Below are positions 6,951 through 12,214 of a DNA stretch of 12,214 nt, in pieces. The stretch is taken from assembly GCA_021200895.1 (NCBI GenBank), contig JAJQFX010000049.1, positions 1 through 12,214 on the forward strand, written 5' to 3'. The stretch is from Clostridiales bacterium (GTDB taxonomy: Bacteria; Bacillota; Clostridia; Oscillospirales; Oscillospiraceae). The notes under the pieces were generated by a model. That model was not told the origin of the DNA and did not search any database. It saw nothing but the letters and a program-made list of their open reading frames with translations. Made by a program: the position numbers and the translations under genes. Each line of letters starts with the position of its first letter. Position 1 is the stretch's first letter.

Positions 6951-7643
6951 TTATTCCTTTCTGGGGTCAATGTACTTGGCAGCATTGTCGAACTGGCCAT
7001 AGTGACCCTTGGCCTTTTCCAGCGCTTCGTTGGCATCCATGCCGCCCTTGATCCAATCCATCATCTTGCCCAGGTGGACGAACTCATAACCGGTGATTTC
7101 GTTCTCAGCGTTCAGGGCAAGACGGGTGATGTAGCCCTCGGTCAGGGACAGGTAGCGGGGGCCCTTCGCCTTGGTGGCGAAGATGGTGCCCACCTGGCCG
7201 CACAGGCCCTTGCCCAAATCCTCCAGAGAGGTGCCGATGGGCAGGCCGCCCTCGGAGAACGCGGTCTGGCTGCGGCCATAGACGATCTGCAGGAACAGCT
7301 CACGCATGGCGGTGTTGATGGCGTCGCACACCAGGTCGGTGTTCAGGGCCTCCAGAATGGTCTTGCCGATCAGGATCTCACCGGCCATAGCGGCGGAGTG
7401 GGTCATGCCGGTGCAGCCGATGGTCTCCACCAGCGCCTCCTCGATGATGCCGTCCTTCACGTTCAGGGACAGCTTGCACGCGCCCTGCTGGGGAGCGCAC
7501 CAGCCAACGCCGTGGGTGAAGCCACTGATGTCCTTGATTTCCATGGCCTGGACCCACTTGCCCTCCTCGGGGATGGGAGCGGGGCCATGATATGCGCCCT
7601 TGGCGACAGGACACATATTCTGTACTTCTGCGGAATAAATCAT
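6951..7643 (-). CDS. NifU/IscU-like iron-sulfur cluster assembly scaffold protein
   Basis: From ATG 7643 the product is 230 residues. The segment VETIGCTGMTHSAAMAGEIL at 72-91 followed by IGKTILEAL matches the central IscU/NifU-N signature, where a GC...SA..A segment precedes a conserved GKT/LxEA. Cysteines are at 11, 49, 56, 77, 106 and 148; C49 (VGWCAP), C77 and C148 could be cluster ligands. It is longer than IscU (about 130), with an extra N-terminal part and a C-terminal tail, as in the subgroup that sits beside GGGtGRT genes. Start 7643 is chosen for AAAGGAAGGA about 8 bases upstream and the family-like opening MIYSAEVQNMC. The frame stays open back to GTG 7757 and includes ATG 7721, both without good ribosome sites. 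It heads a two-gene operon. Confidence 0.87.
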   Translation of the reverse strand: MIYSAEVQNMCPVAKGAYHGPAPIPEEGKWVQAMEIKDISGFTHGVGWCAPQQGACKLSLNVKDGIIEEALVETIGCTGMTHSAAMAGEILIGKTILEALNTDLVCDAINTAMRELFLQIVYGRSQTAFSEGGLPIGTSLEDLGKGLCGQVGTIFATKAKGPRYLSLTEGYITRLALNAENEITGYEFVHLGKMMDWIKGGMDANEALEKAKGHYGQFDNAAKYIDPRKE

Positions 7644-7657
7644 ACGATGTTCCTTCC

Positions 7658-7744
7658 TTTCTGCGTAGTAGGGTTGAGAAAGATGGCCCCTTTGCTCCCT
7701 GAGGTCGCTCAGGGCCTGCATTTGAGCCTGTCCAAACGCAGAAA
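7658..7744 (-). promoter_or_regulatory. structured 5' leader of the scaffold/GGGtGRT operon
   Basis: The transcript from the promoter at 7772-7800 would have a leader of about 120 nt. Its ends pair perfectly over 9 bp (TTTCTGCGT at 7658-7666 with ACGCAGAAA at 7736-7744). They enclose a 7-bp hairpin CCCTGAG/CTCAGGG (7697-7714, 4-nt loop). The 3' arm of the closing helix directly abuts the AAGGAAGGA ribosome site. An alternative GCUC/GAGC pairing is also possible. It matches no riboswitch class I recognise. The same stretch is open in frame with the gene, so a longer N-terminus is the competing reading. Confidence 0.4.
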
Positions 7745-7760
7745 CACAAAGAAACACAAA
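7741..7760. repeat. tandem 10-bp repeat at the transcript start
   Basis: GAAACACAAA occurs twice in perfect tandem (7741-7750, 7751-7760). It covers roughly the first 5-25 bases of the predicted scaffold-gene transcript, so it could be an operator or an RNA element, or simply a short low-complexity stretch. Confidence 0.6.
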
Positions 7761-7771
7761 TCTCTGAAAAA

Positions 7772-7800
7772 ATTATACGGCAAAAGCCAAAGTTTGTCAA
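7772..7800 (-). promoter_or_regulatory. perfect-consensus vegetative promoter of the scaffold/GGGtGRT operon
   Basis: Read on the - strand, TTGACA (7800-7795), exactly 17 bases, then TATAAT (7777-7772): both boxes match the SigA consensus perfectly. Initiation would be near 7765. A second TTGACAA lies 11 bases upstream (7811-7805), a direct repeat one helical turn apart overlapping the -35, which could be a regulator site. Confidence 0.9.
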
Positions 7801-7825
7801 TAAGTTGTCAAATTGTTTCGCGGGG

Positions 7826-8959
7826 TCAAAGAGGGCCGCCAAGCAGGGCCTCCAGCAGCGCATCGGGGGGAAATTGGTCGGAATCCCTGATTTCCGCCAA
7901 AAATGCGGCCATATTCTCCTCAGAATATTCCAATTCTTTAGAGAAAATGCGGGCGACGGCGATTCTGTCCTCCAGCGTGAAGCAGCCCTCGTTTTCATGC
8001 CAACGGGCGAAGTCCAGCCGCCGCACCGTCAGAACGGAGAGTAGGGTAAGGCACACCCGGCTGAGAAAATCGCCGTCATCCACCGCGTGAAGGAAGTAGC
8101 GGTAGAGGAAATAGAAGGCCAGATGCTCGTACTCGTACTCCCGCCCGGCCATGTCCGAGCGGAACCGCGCCTCCAGGGCGGGGCGGTCAGGCAGGGCCAG
8201 GCAGTCCACAGCGGCCCAGAACAGGGCGTCCCACTCCCCGTTGATAGACTCCAGCGTCCCGAAGAACCGGAACAGCTCTGCGGGCAGGTCAGACGGCTCC
8301 CCCTCCCCCCAGGCAGCTTCCCCGAAGGGCAGCAGGCCGGCTGCCAGTTCCTCCGCGTCACAGAGGACGTCCAGGTCCTGCCCGTCCCAGGCGTCCTGCG
8401 CGGTTTGGGAGTACAGCAGCATGGAAACGAAACGGGTCTGCAAGGGCGCGCTGCGGTCCTGAAGCAGCCCGAAGAGCTGCTCCCGCAGGTGGAGCAGGAG
8501 GGGAAGCGTCTCCGCAGAGGCCTCGTCCGGCGCTTCCTCCTCAGTCTCTGTGGCGCGGATGGTCAGGGGCCGGTCAGAGGAAAAGAGCAGCCGCCCGGCG
8601 GCTTCGCAGCACAGGCCGAAGCCGGTCTCCTGGAGGTCGTCATAGTCGTTGTAAAACCGGGGATGCTGGTCGCAGATGTCGCACAGCGCCCCATCCCCCA
8701 GACGGAGGATAATGTCGCACAGGTTCTCCTCATTCAAAAAGGGGCAGCGCTCCCCCGCCGTCAGGCGGAAATGGCTGGTGCCGTCCGGCTCCGTGACGAT
8801 GTTCTGCTCCAGCCGCTCCCCGAAGGAGCCGCCTACCTGGCGGTAGAGGTCGAGGGTGTCGGCGTCCACGTCGATTTCCCAGCCGACGCAGCAGCTGTCC
8901 CCGCAGGCGGAGGCGGCGCAGCGGAAGCCGTCAAAGCAGGGCAGGGTATGTATCTTCAT
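7826..8959 (-). CDS. FliB-like cysteine-rich protein (flagellin lysine-N-methylase family)
   Basis: From ATG 8959 the product is 377 residues. The N-terminal third carries the family's cysteine signature: FRC at 14, then C19, C23, C24 and GWEI (FRCAASACGDSCCVGWEI), followed by RCPFLNEENLCDI (C72, C81), GALCDICDQHPRF (C93, C96) and GLCCEA. These cysteines are likely metal or Fe-S ligands. The rest is helical and acidic without a clear motif. The founding member, Salmonella FliB, is needed for lysine methylation of flagellin. Clostridial relatives are common and their substrate is mostly untested; no flagellin gene is in this window. The ATG overlaps the stop of the upstream HD gene (ATGA), which decides this start over GTG 8980. 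The stop lies 15 bases before the repeat over the next promoter, with no terminator between. Confidence 0.8.
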   Translation of the reverse strand: MKIHTLPCFDGFRCAASACGDSCCVGWEIDVDADTLDLYRQVGGSFGERLEQNIVTEPDGTSHFRLTAGERCPFLNEENLCDIILRLGDGALCDICDQHPRFYNDYDDLQETGFGLCCEAAGRLLFSSDRPLTIRATETEEEAPDEASAETLPLLLHLREQLFGLLQDRSAPLQTRFVSMLLYSQTAQDAWDGQDLDVLCDAEELAAGLLPFGEAAWGEGEPSDLPAELFRFFGTLESINGEWDALFWAAVDCLALPDRPALEARFRSDMAGREYEYEHLAFYFLYRYFLHAVDDGDFLSRVCLTLLSVLTVRRLDFARWHENEGCFTLEDRIAVARIFSKELEYSEENMAAFLAEIRDSDQFPPDALLEALLGGPL

Positions 8960-9468
8960 AGGCCGAACATCTCCCGGCACAGCCGCGTTCCGGCGGCGGT
9001 CTTGAAGATGCGCTGGCAGGCGGTGCTGGCCGCGTGACGCCGGGCCGCTTCGTCGTCAGGGTAGTCCTCATAGAGATTCACCAGGAAGTCCGCCTCCACC
9101 AGAATCTGGTAATCCAGCCCGTCTATCCCCGTATAGGTGTGGTGATGGCCCACCAGGTAGCTGACCCGCTGGGCCACGGCAGGCGGGAAGCCCAGCCGCG
9201 TCAGCAGCTCCAGGGCGATGGGCGCGCCCAGCCGCTCCTGGTACAGCCCGGCGGAGGAGTGATACTGAGCCAGGGCGGGCTTGATGCCGACGTCATGAAC
9301 ATAGGCCGCCGCCTCCAGGGTGAAGCAGGTGTCCTCGTCCACCTGCTCCAGCTGGGCGATGAGGCGGCTGAAGGAATGCACCTTGATGAAGTGCTGGATG
9401 TGCTGGGGGTCATTCTGATAGTAATGAACCATCTCCGTGGCCAGGGCCGTGAGAAGCGATTGCTGCAT
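8956..9468 (-). CDS. HD-domain protein (putative metal-dependent phosphohydrolase)
   Basis: The product is 170 residues and consists of one HD domain. The metal-binding set is visible: H31 (IKVHSFSRLI), H58-D59 (AAYVHDVG), H108-H110 (VGHHHTYTG) and D127 (VEADFLVN). HD proteins of this size usually cleave phosphate from nucleotides or similar small molecules; the substrate is not predictable here. There is no signal or membrane segment. AAAGGTGGG lies 7 bases before the ATG and a promoter lies at 9498-9526. The stop overlaps the start of the FliB-like gene (ATGA), so the two are translationally coupled, though no functional link between the families is known to me. Confidence 0.85.
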   Translation of the reverse strand: MQQSLLTALATEMVHYYQNDPQHIQHFIKVHSFSRLIAQLEQVDEDTCFTLEAAAYVHDVGIKPALAQYHSSAGLYQERLGAPIALELLTRLGFPPAVAQRVSYLVGHHHTYTGIDGLDYQILVEADFLVNLYEDYPDDEAARRHAASTACQRIFKTAAGTRLCREMFGL

Positions 9469-9497
9469 GGGGAACCCACCTTTCTGCGATTGCTGTC

Positions 9498-9526
9498 ATT
9501 ATACTGGATGGCGGGGGAAAACGCAA
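9498..9526 (-). promoter_or_regulatory. promoter of the HD/FliB-like operon
   Basis: On the - strand, TTGCGT (9526-9521), 17 bases, TATAAT (9503-9498). The -10 is perfect and the -35 is partial (TTG). The start would be near 9491, giving a leader of about 23 nt before ATG 9468 with its ribosome site. It lies just downstream of the tRNA terminator, so this operon is independently transcribed. Confidence 0.7.
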
Positions 9527-9566
9527 GGGGGCATATTTGCAGCCCCGCCTCCCGGCAGCAAACTAC

Positions 9567-9600
9567 AAAAACAGGCGCACACGAAACCGTGTGCGCCTGT
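9567..9600 (-). terminator. strong intrinsic terminator after tRNA-Gly
   Basis: ACAGGCGCACACG (9571-9583) and its exact complement (9588-9600) form a 13-bp stem with a 4-nt loop. On the - strand a run of five T follows (9571-9567). It sits 5 bases after the CCA end of the tRNA and would also stop any message coming through from coaX. Confidence 0.93.
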
Positions 9601-9605
9601 CTATT

Positions 9606-9679
9606 TGGAGCAGATGATGGGAATCGAACCCACAAATCCAGCTTGGGAAGCTGGTGTTTTGCCACTAAACTACATCTGC
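9606..9679 (-). tRNA. tRNA-Gly (anticodon CCC)
   Basis: On the - strand the acceptor GCAGATG (9679-9673) pairs with CATCTGC, followed by T73 and an encoded CCA (ending at 9606), for 74 nt in all. The anticodon stem CCAGC/GCTGG holds the loop TTCCCAA, so the anticodon is CCC and reads GGG. The T arm GTGGG-TTCGATT-CCCAT is standard with one G-U pair. U73 is normal for bacterial tRNA-Gly. The isoacceptor fits a GC-rich genome. It has its own promoter (9700-9728) and terminator (9567-9600). Confidence 0.96.
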
Positions 9680-9699
9680 ATCTCCCGGCAACATGGATG

Positions 9700-9728
9700 A
9701 TTATACCACGGTTCCGGAGAAATGGCAA
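9700..9728 (-). promoter_or_regulatory. tRNA-Gly promoter inside the 3' end of the coaX frame
   Basis: On the - strand, TTGCCA (9728-9723), 17 bases, TATAAT (9705-9700), preceded by TGG (extended -10). Initiation near 9693 leaves a leader of about 14 nt before the tRNA. A good match to a strong stable-RNA promoter. It lies just after the place where coaX would stop if its frame were restored. Confidence 0.85.
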
Positions 9729-9729
9729 G

Positions 9730-10520
9730 TCAAATTTTGGGATTTTCCCGGCGGCGGGGCAAATTTTTTCATAGAGGATGCGCAGGCCGTCCAGCTGAAG
9801 CCGCTCATCCAGCACGATGTTCCTCCGGCAGTAGGGCTGGATGATGCCTGCCAGGCCGCCGGTCATCACGGCGGACACCGGCTCCTCCAGTTCGGTCTCC
9901 ACCCGCTCCACCAGGCCGTCCAGCATGGCGGCGTGGCCGTACAGTGCACCGGACTGCATACACTCCACCGTGTTCTGGCCAATCATATGCCCCGGCGGGG
10001 TCAGGGGAATGGCGGGAAGCTGGGCGGCCCGGTCGGCCAGGGCATCCACCGAGGTGCGCAGGCCGGGGATGATCATGCCCCCCAGGTAGCAGCCCCGCTT
10101 GTCGATGACAGACAGGGTGGTGGCGGTGCCCATGTCGAAGAACACGATGGGCTTGGGATACTTCGCCATGGCCCCCACCGCGTCGGCCACCAGGTCGCTG
10201 CCCAGCTGGCTGGGGATGTCCATACGGATATTCAGCCCGGTTTTGATGCCGGAGGAGACGGTCAGGAATCGCTTGCCGGTGAGCAGCTCCATGGCGCGGC
10301 TCATCACCGTCCGGAGAGAGGGCACCACGGAGGAGAGGATACCCCCCTCGATGCCGGAGGGGGCGACGCCGTGGAGGCGCAGAATACCCTCCACCAGCAT
10401 GGCGTACTCCTCCTCGGTCTTGCGGTGGTCGGTGCCGCAGCGGGCCTGAAAGCGGAGGGCCATGCCCTCATAGCCGCCGAAGGTGATGTTGGTGTTGCCG
10501 ATGTCGATGCAGAGAATCAT
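9730..10520 (-). CDS. coaX: type III pantothenate kinase, 3' end apparently frameshifted
   Basis: CoaX phosphorylates pantothenate, the first step of coenzyme A synthesis. Motifs: DIGNTN at residues 6-11 (phosphate loop), GSDLVADAVGA at 107-117 with Asp109, FFDMGTATTLSVID at 127-140, GGMIIPGL, and MTGGLAG at 219-225. The family motif is GxDR; here Leu110 replaces Arg, which may be lineage-typical. The ATG has GGAGGT 6 bases upstream. Homologues end near residue 250-260, soon after LxLxGLxxLYEK. Here ILYEK (248-252) is followed by an A run (9764-9769), and the frame then stays open through the tRNA gene to a stop at 9201. One added A would give LYEKN and a stop at 9730-9732, 263 residues, and that end is used here. 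The sequence as given encodes 439 residues, with a tail unlike any protein. Sequencing error or true mutation cannot be told apart. Confidence 0.85.
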
Positions 10521-10740
10521 GGTCGTACCTCCGTTTCGGGTGGTTTTGGGTGAGTGCCTGGCTTCGAGGCCTACTTTTCTCAGACAAGGTTCGTTGAAGG
10601 AAATAAGGCATTTGCCCTTGCCAGGATGGGGTCTTGATTCAAAAAACGATGGATGAGTACGTCCGTCATAGAAAGACAGCCAAGTGCTGCCTCTGAAAAA
10701 TGAGGATTTAGACTTCGTGTCCTACTACCAGACAGAGCAA
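10521..10740. other. AT-richer stretch upstream of coaX, nothing recognised
   Basis: Between coaX and the panT-like gene lies sequence with about 45% GC over 10571-10740 (hand count), well below its neighbours. It holds no gene I can support and no clear coaX promoter. A - strand frame of 61 codons (10580-10765) looks like no known protein. It may be a degraded element, a leader of coaX, or ordinary spacer. Confidence 0.4.
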
Positions 10741-10774
10741 GGGGGGCCGCTGCGCTCCAGCGCACCGGCCCCCC
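10741..10774 (-). terminator. GC-rich hairpin after the panT-like gene
   Basis: GGGGGGCCG (10741-10749) and CGGCCCCCC (10766-10774) form a 9-bp stem, with an inner GCGCT/AGCGC pair. It lies 11 bases after the stop at 10786. The following - strand sequence (TTGCTCTGT) has only scattered T, so termination may be partial and let some transcription reach coaX. Confidence 0.6.
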
Positions 10775-10785
10775 GCCGAGGGGCC

Positions 10786-11427
10786 TTACCCCTCCTTATG
10801 CACGTATTTCAGCAGCGGCACCGTGACGGCGGTGGAAATCACGCAGCCCACCACGGCCTCCAGCAGCCCCTGGAAGCCTACCAGCACCACCACGAAGGAG
10901 AAGGGGTTCGTCACCCCCAGGCTGACCACCAGGTTCTGAACGTACTCGCAGTTGTAGAACAGCAGCACCAGCGCGCTCATGTAGAAAAGGGTGTTCAGCA
11001 GCGGCGTGGCGATGCCGCCGATGGCGCAGCACAGCTTGCTCTTGCCCTTCAGCAGCTTCTTCGCCGCCAGGTAGACCAGCCCCGCGCACAGGCCGCACAG
11101 CAGCCGGGCCACCACGGCCAGGATGAAACTCCGCGCCGGGCTGACAGCGAACAGGGCGGTACCCATAACGCTCTTGCCCTGCATCATGTTGAAGAAGCTG
11201 GTCAGGCCGAACGCCACCCCCAGCAGCGCCCCGGCGGAGGGGCCTAACAGCATGGCGCCGATGGCCACCGGAATGGTGAGGAAGCTCAGCGAGAGGGGGC
11301 CGACCGTCAGGTAGCCCAGGGGCGTGTAGGCCATGACCAAAATCAGGGCTAACAGCAGCGCCAGTTCACACAGCCTGCGGACGTTGGTACGTTTGGGGGA
11401 CGGGTTCTGGGTGTTTGCGTTTTTCAT
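10786..11427 (-). CDS. ECF transporter S component, probably pantothenate-specific (PanT-like)
   Basis: The product is 213 residues and nearly all membrane: helices at about 19-39, 45-65, 66-80, 95-120, 130-160 and 175-205. The N-terminal helix carries ALLLA (A23, A27), the AxxxA pattern by which S components dock on the EcfT subunit. LSFLTIPVAIGAMLLGPSAG and LLGVAFGLTSFF are typical of vitamin-binding S components. The start has AGGAGGTAA 7 bases upstream. S components give substrate specificity to a shared EcfA/A'/T energising module, which is not encoded here. Its position just before coaX suggests pantothenate as substrate, giving uptake followed by phosphorylation. The family is clear; the substrate is an inference. 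Confidence 0.85.
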   Translation of the reverse strand: MKNANTQNPSPKRTNVRRLCELALLLALILVMAYTPLGYLTVGPLSLSFLTIPVAIGAMLLGPSAGALLGVAFGLTSFFNMMQGKSVMGTALFAVSPARSFILAVVARLLCGLCAGLVYLAAKKLLKGKSKLCCAIGGIATPLLNTLFYMSALVLLFYNCEYVQNLVVSLGVTNPFSFVVVLVGFQGLLEAVVGCVISTAVTVPLLKYVHKEG

Positions 11428-11561
11428 ATGAAATTACCTCCTGCTGCCGTTTTCCGCCTTGGGAAATACAGCACAGTTATATTTGCCCGGCCCTGAATCT
11501 GCCTTCCCTGCCATCTTCCATAGGGAAGTATCGCGGGAGCCACATCAGGACAGACGGGTTT

Positions 11562-11590
11562 ATTATAAAACAGAAGGCTCCGGTTTGCAA
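11562..11590 (-). promoter_or_regulatory. promoter of the panT-like gene
   Basis: On the - strand, TTGCAA (11590-11585), 17 bases, TATAAT (11567-11562, perfect). Initiation near 11555 gives a leader of about 128 nt with a possible hairpin TTCCCT/AGGGAA. I recognise no riboswitch in it. The -35 lies only 7 bases past the stop of the upstream peptidase gene. Confidence 0.8.
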
Positions 11591-11597
11591 CTGTTTT

Positions 11598-12214
11598 TTA
11601 CCGGGGCAGGTCGCAGGCCGCCTTCAGCCCATAGGCTCCCCTGGCGGTCAGCACCGCCCGGTTCACCGCCTTGCCCGTCACATAGGCCGCCAGGGTGCCC
11701 ACTACGTCCAGCGCCGCAGGCTCCTGCCCTACGGAAACGGCGTAGAGGCTGTCCCCGTCGGCGGTGGTGTTCACCGGGCGGATGGTGCGGGCGTAGCCGT
11801 TGGAGGCCATAGCCGCCAGCTTGTTCATCTCCGCCTTGGTAAAGCTGCCGTTGGTGACCACACAGCCGATGGTGGTGTTGCCCACGAAGGCGTTCTCCAC
11901 CGGCCGCTCGATGGCGGCGTAGCTGGTCAACTCCGTGGAGCGGAGGCTGGCCCCGTCCTCCCCCAGCAGGCCCGCCAGAGACGCGCCGGTGTCGATGTCA
12001 TACACATCCCCCAGGGCGTTGACGGCCACCACCGCCCCCACCTGAATTTTGCCCACCTGAACGGCGTAGATGCCCACGCCGCTCTTCATGGCATAGTCCG
12101 CGCCCAATAGCTTGCCCACGGTGCAGCCGGTGCCCACCCCCACACACCCCACCACGCGGACGCCCCGCACGGACTCTTCGCATGCGGCCTAACACAAAGC
12201 CTCGTCCCGCCCGA
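11598..12214 (-). pseudogene. P1-family (DmpA/S58) peptidase, C-terminal part, interrupted by an in-frame amber codon
   Basis: About 205 codons of the C-terminal part are visible; the 5' end lies beyond the window. Clear family segments are VGVGTGCTVGKLLG, YAMKSGVGIYAVQVGKIQVGAVVAVNALGDVYD, NTTIGCVVTNGSFTKAEMNKLA (where these enzymes cut themselves and expose the nucleophile), and ARTIRPVNTTADGDSLYAVSVG. The family are self-processing aminopeptidases or amidases of the Ntn-hydrolase type. Homology appears to continue upstream (AACEES, before it DEALC), but a TAG at 12189-12191 falls between, where the family usually has an aromatic residue (GYAAC-like), so one base change could explain it. 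GTG 12170 could start a shorter frame, without a good ribosome site. Pseudogene, or a base error near the sequence end. Confidence 0.7.

Noticed and set aside
6933..8090. 385-codon + strand frame spanning scaffold gene, leader and FliB-like gene
   Set aside because: Crosses three better-supported - strand features and resembles no protein.
9201..10520. Genuine 439-residue CoaX fusion protein
   Set aside because: The tail is translated promoter, tRNA, terminator and out-of-frame HD gene; lost stop is far more likely.
11428..11555. Riboswitch in the panT-like leader
   Set aside because: No TPP, THF, preQ1 or other class signature could be recognised; only a short stem is present.
1..12214. 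CRISPR array or defence system
   Set aside because: No regularly spaced repeats and no nuclease, toxin-antitoxin or phage genes on either strand.

Overview
The window reads as chromosomal DNA of a spore-forming, GC-rich gut Firmicute of the Oscillospiraceae/Ruminococcaceae kind (Flavonifractor, Oscillibacter, Lawsonibacter and relatives). This rests on three things: GC-rich codon use with AGGAGG-type ribosome sites and some TTG/GTG starts; SpoVM, SipL-like and SpoIVA genes typical of endospore formers; and families common in anaerobic clostridia (GGGtGRT protein with a NifU-like scaffold, FliB-like protein, ECF S component, type III pantothenate kinase). Genus is an inference.

Region 1 (1-3465, + strand) is a sporulation operon: a 48-residue two-helix membrane protein, a 27-residue SpoVM, a SPOCS+LysM protein that fits SipL, and a full-length 492-residue SpoIVA. 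In the established model SpoVM marks the outer forespore membrane, SpoIVA polymerises there using ATP, and SipL (clostridia) or SpoVID (bacilli) binds SpoIVA to build the coat. All three partners sit together here behind a candidate SigE promoter. SpoVM is too short for ordinary ORF finding and was read by eye.

Region 2 (3466-5940, + strand) holds a 473-base non-coding stretch with a good promoter and a long leader, then a LicD-family phosphotransferase and a family 2-like glycosyltransferase, probably a surface-polysaccharide pair. A hairpin terminator at 5755-5794 closes the convergent genes.

Region 3 (5938-7830, - strand) is a two-gene operon of a NifU/IscU-like scaffold and a GGGtGRT protein, a widespread pair of unknown exact function. 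It has a perfect-consensus promoter with an 11-base-phased direct repeat at the -35 and a foldable leader of about 120 nt.

Region 4 (7826-9605, - strand) is an HD-domain protein overlapping by ATGA a FliB-like cysteine-rich protein.

Region 5 (9567-11590, - strand) combines pantothenate use (putative PanT S component, then CoaX) with a tRNA-Gly(CCC) gene that has its own promoter and a strong terminator. The coaX frame has no stop where the protein should end and stays open through the tRNA gene; a one-base deletion in an A run is the likely cause.

Region 6 (11598-12214, - strand, cut by the window edge) is the C-terminal part of a P1-family (DmpA/S58) peptidase with an in-frame amber codon near the edge.

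No CRISPR array, insertion sequence, rRNA or phage gene was seen. The strongest candidates for something under-described are the sporulation cluster with its small membrane protein and the GGGtGRT/scaffold pair with its leader.
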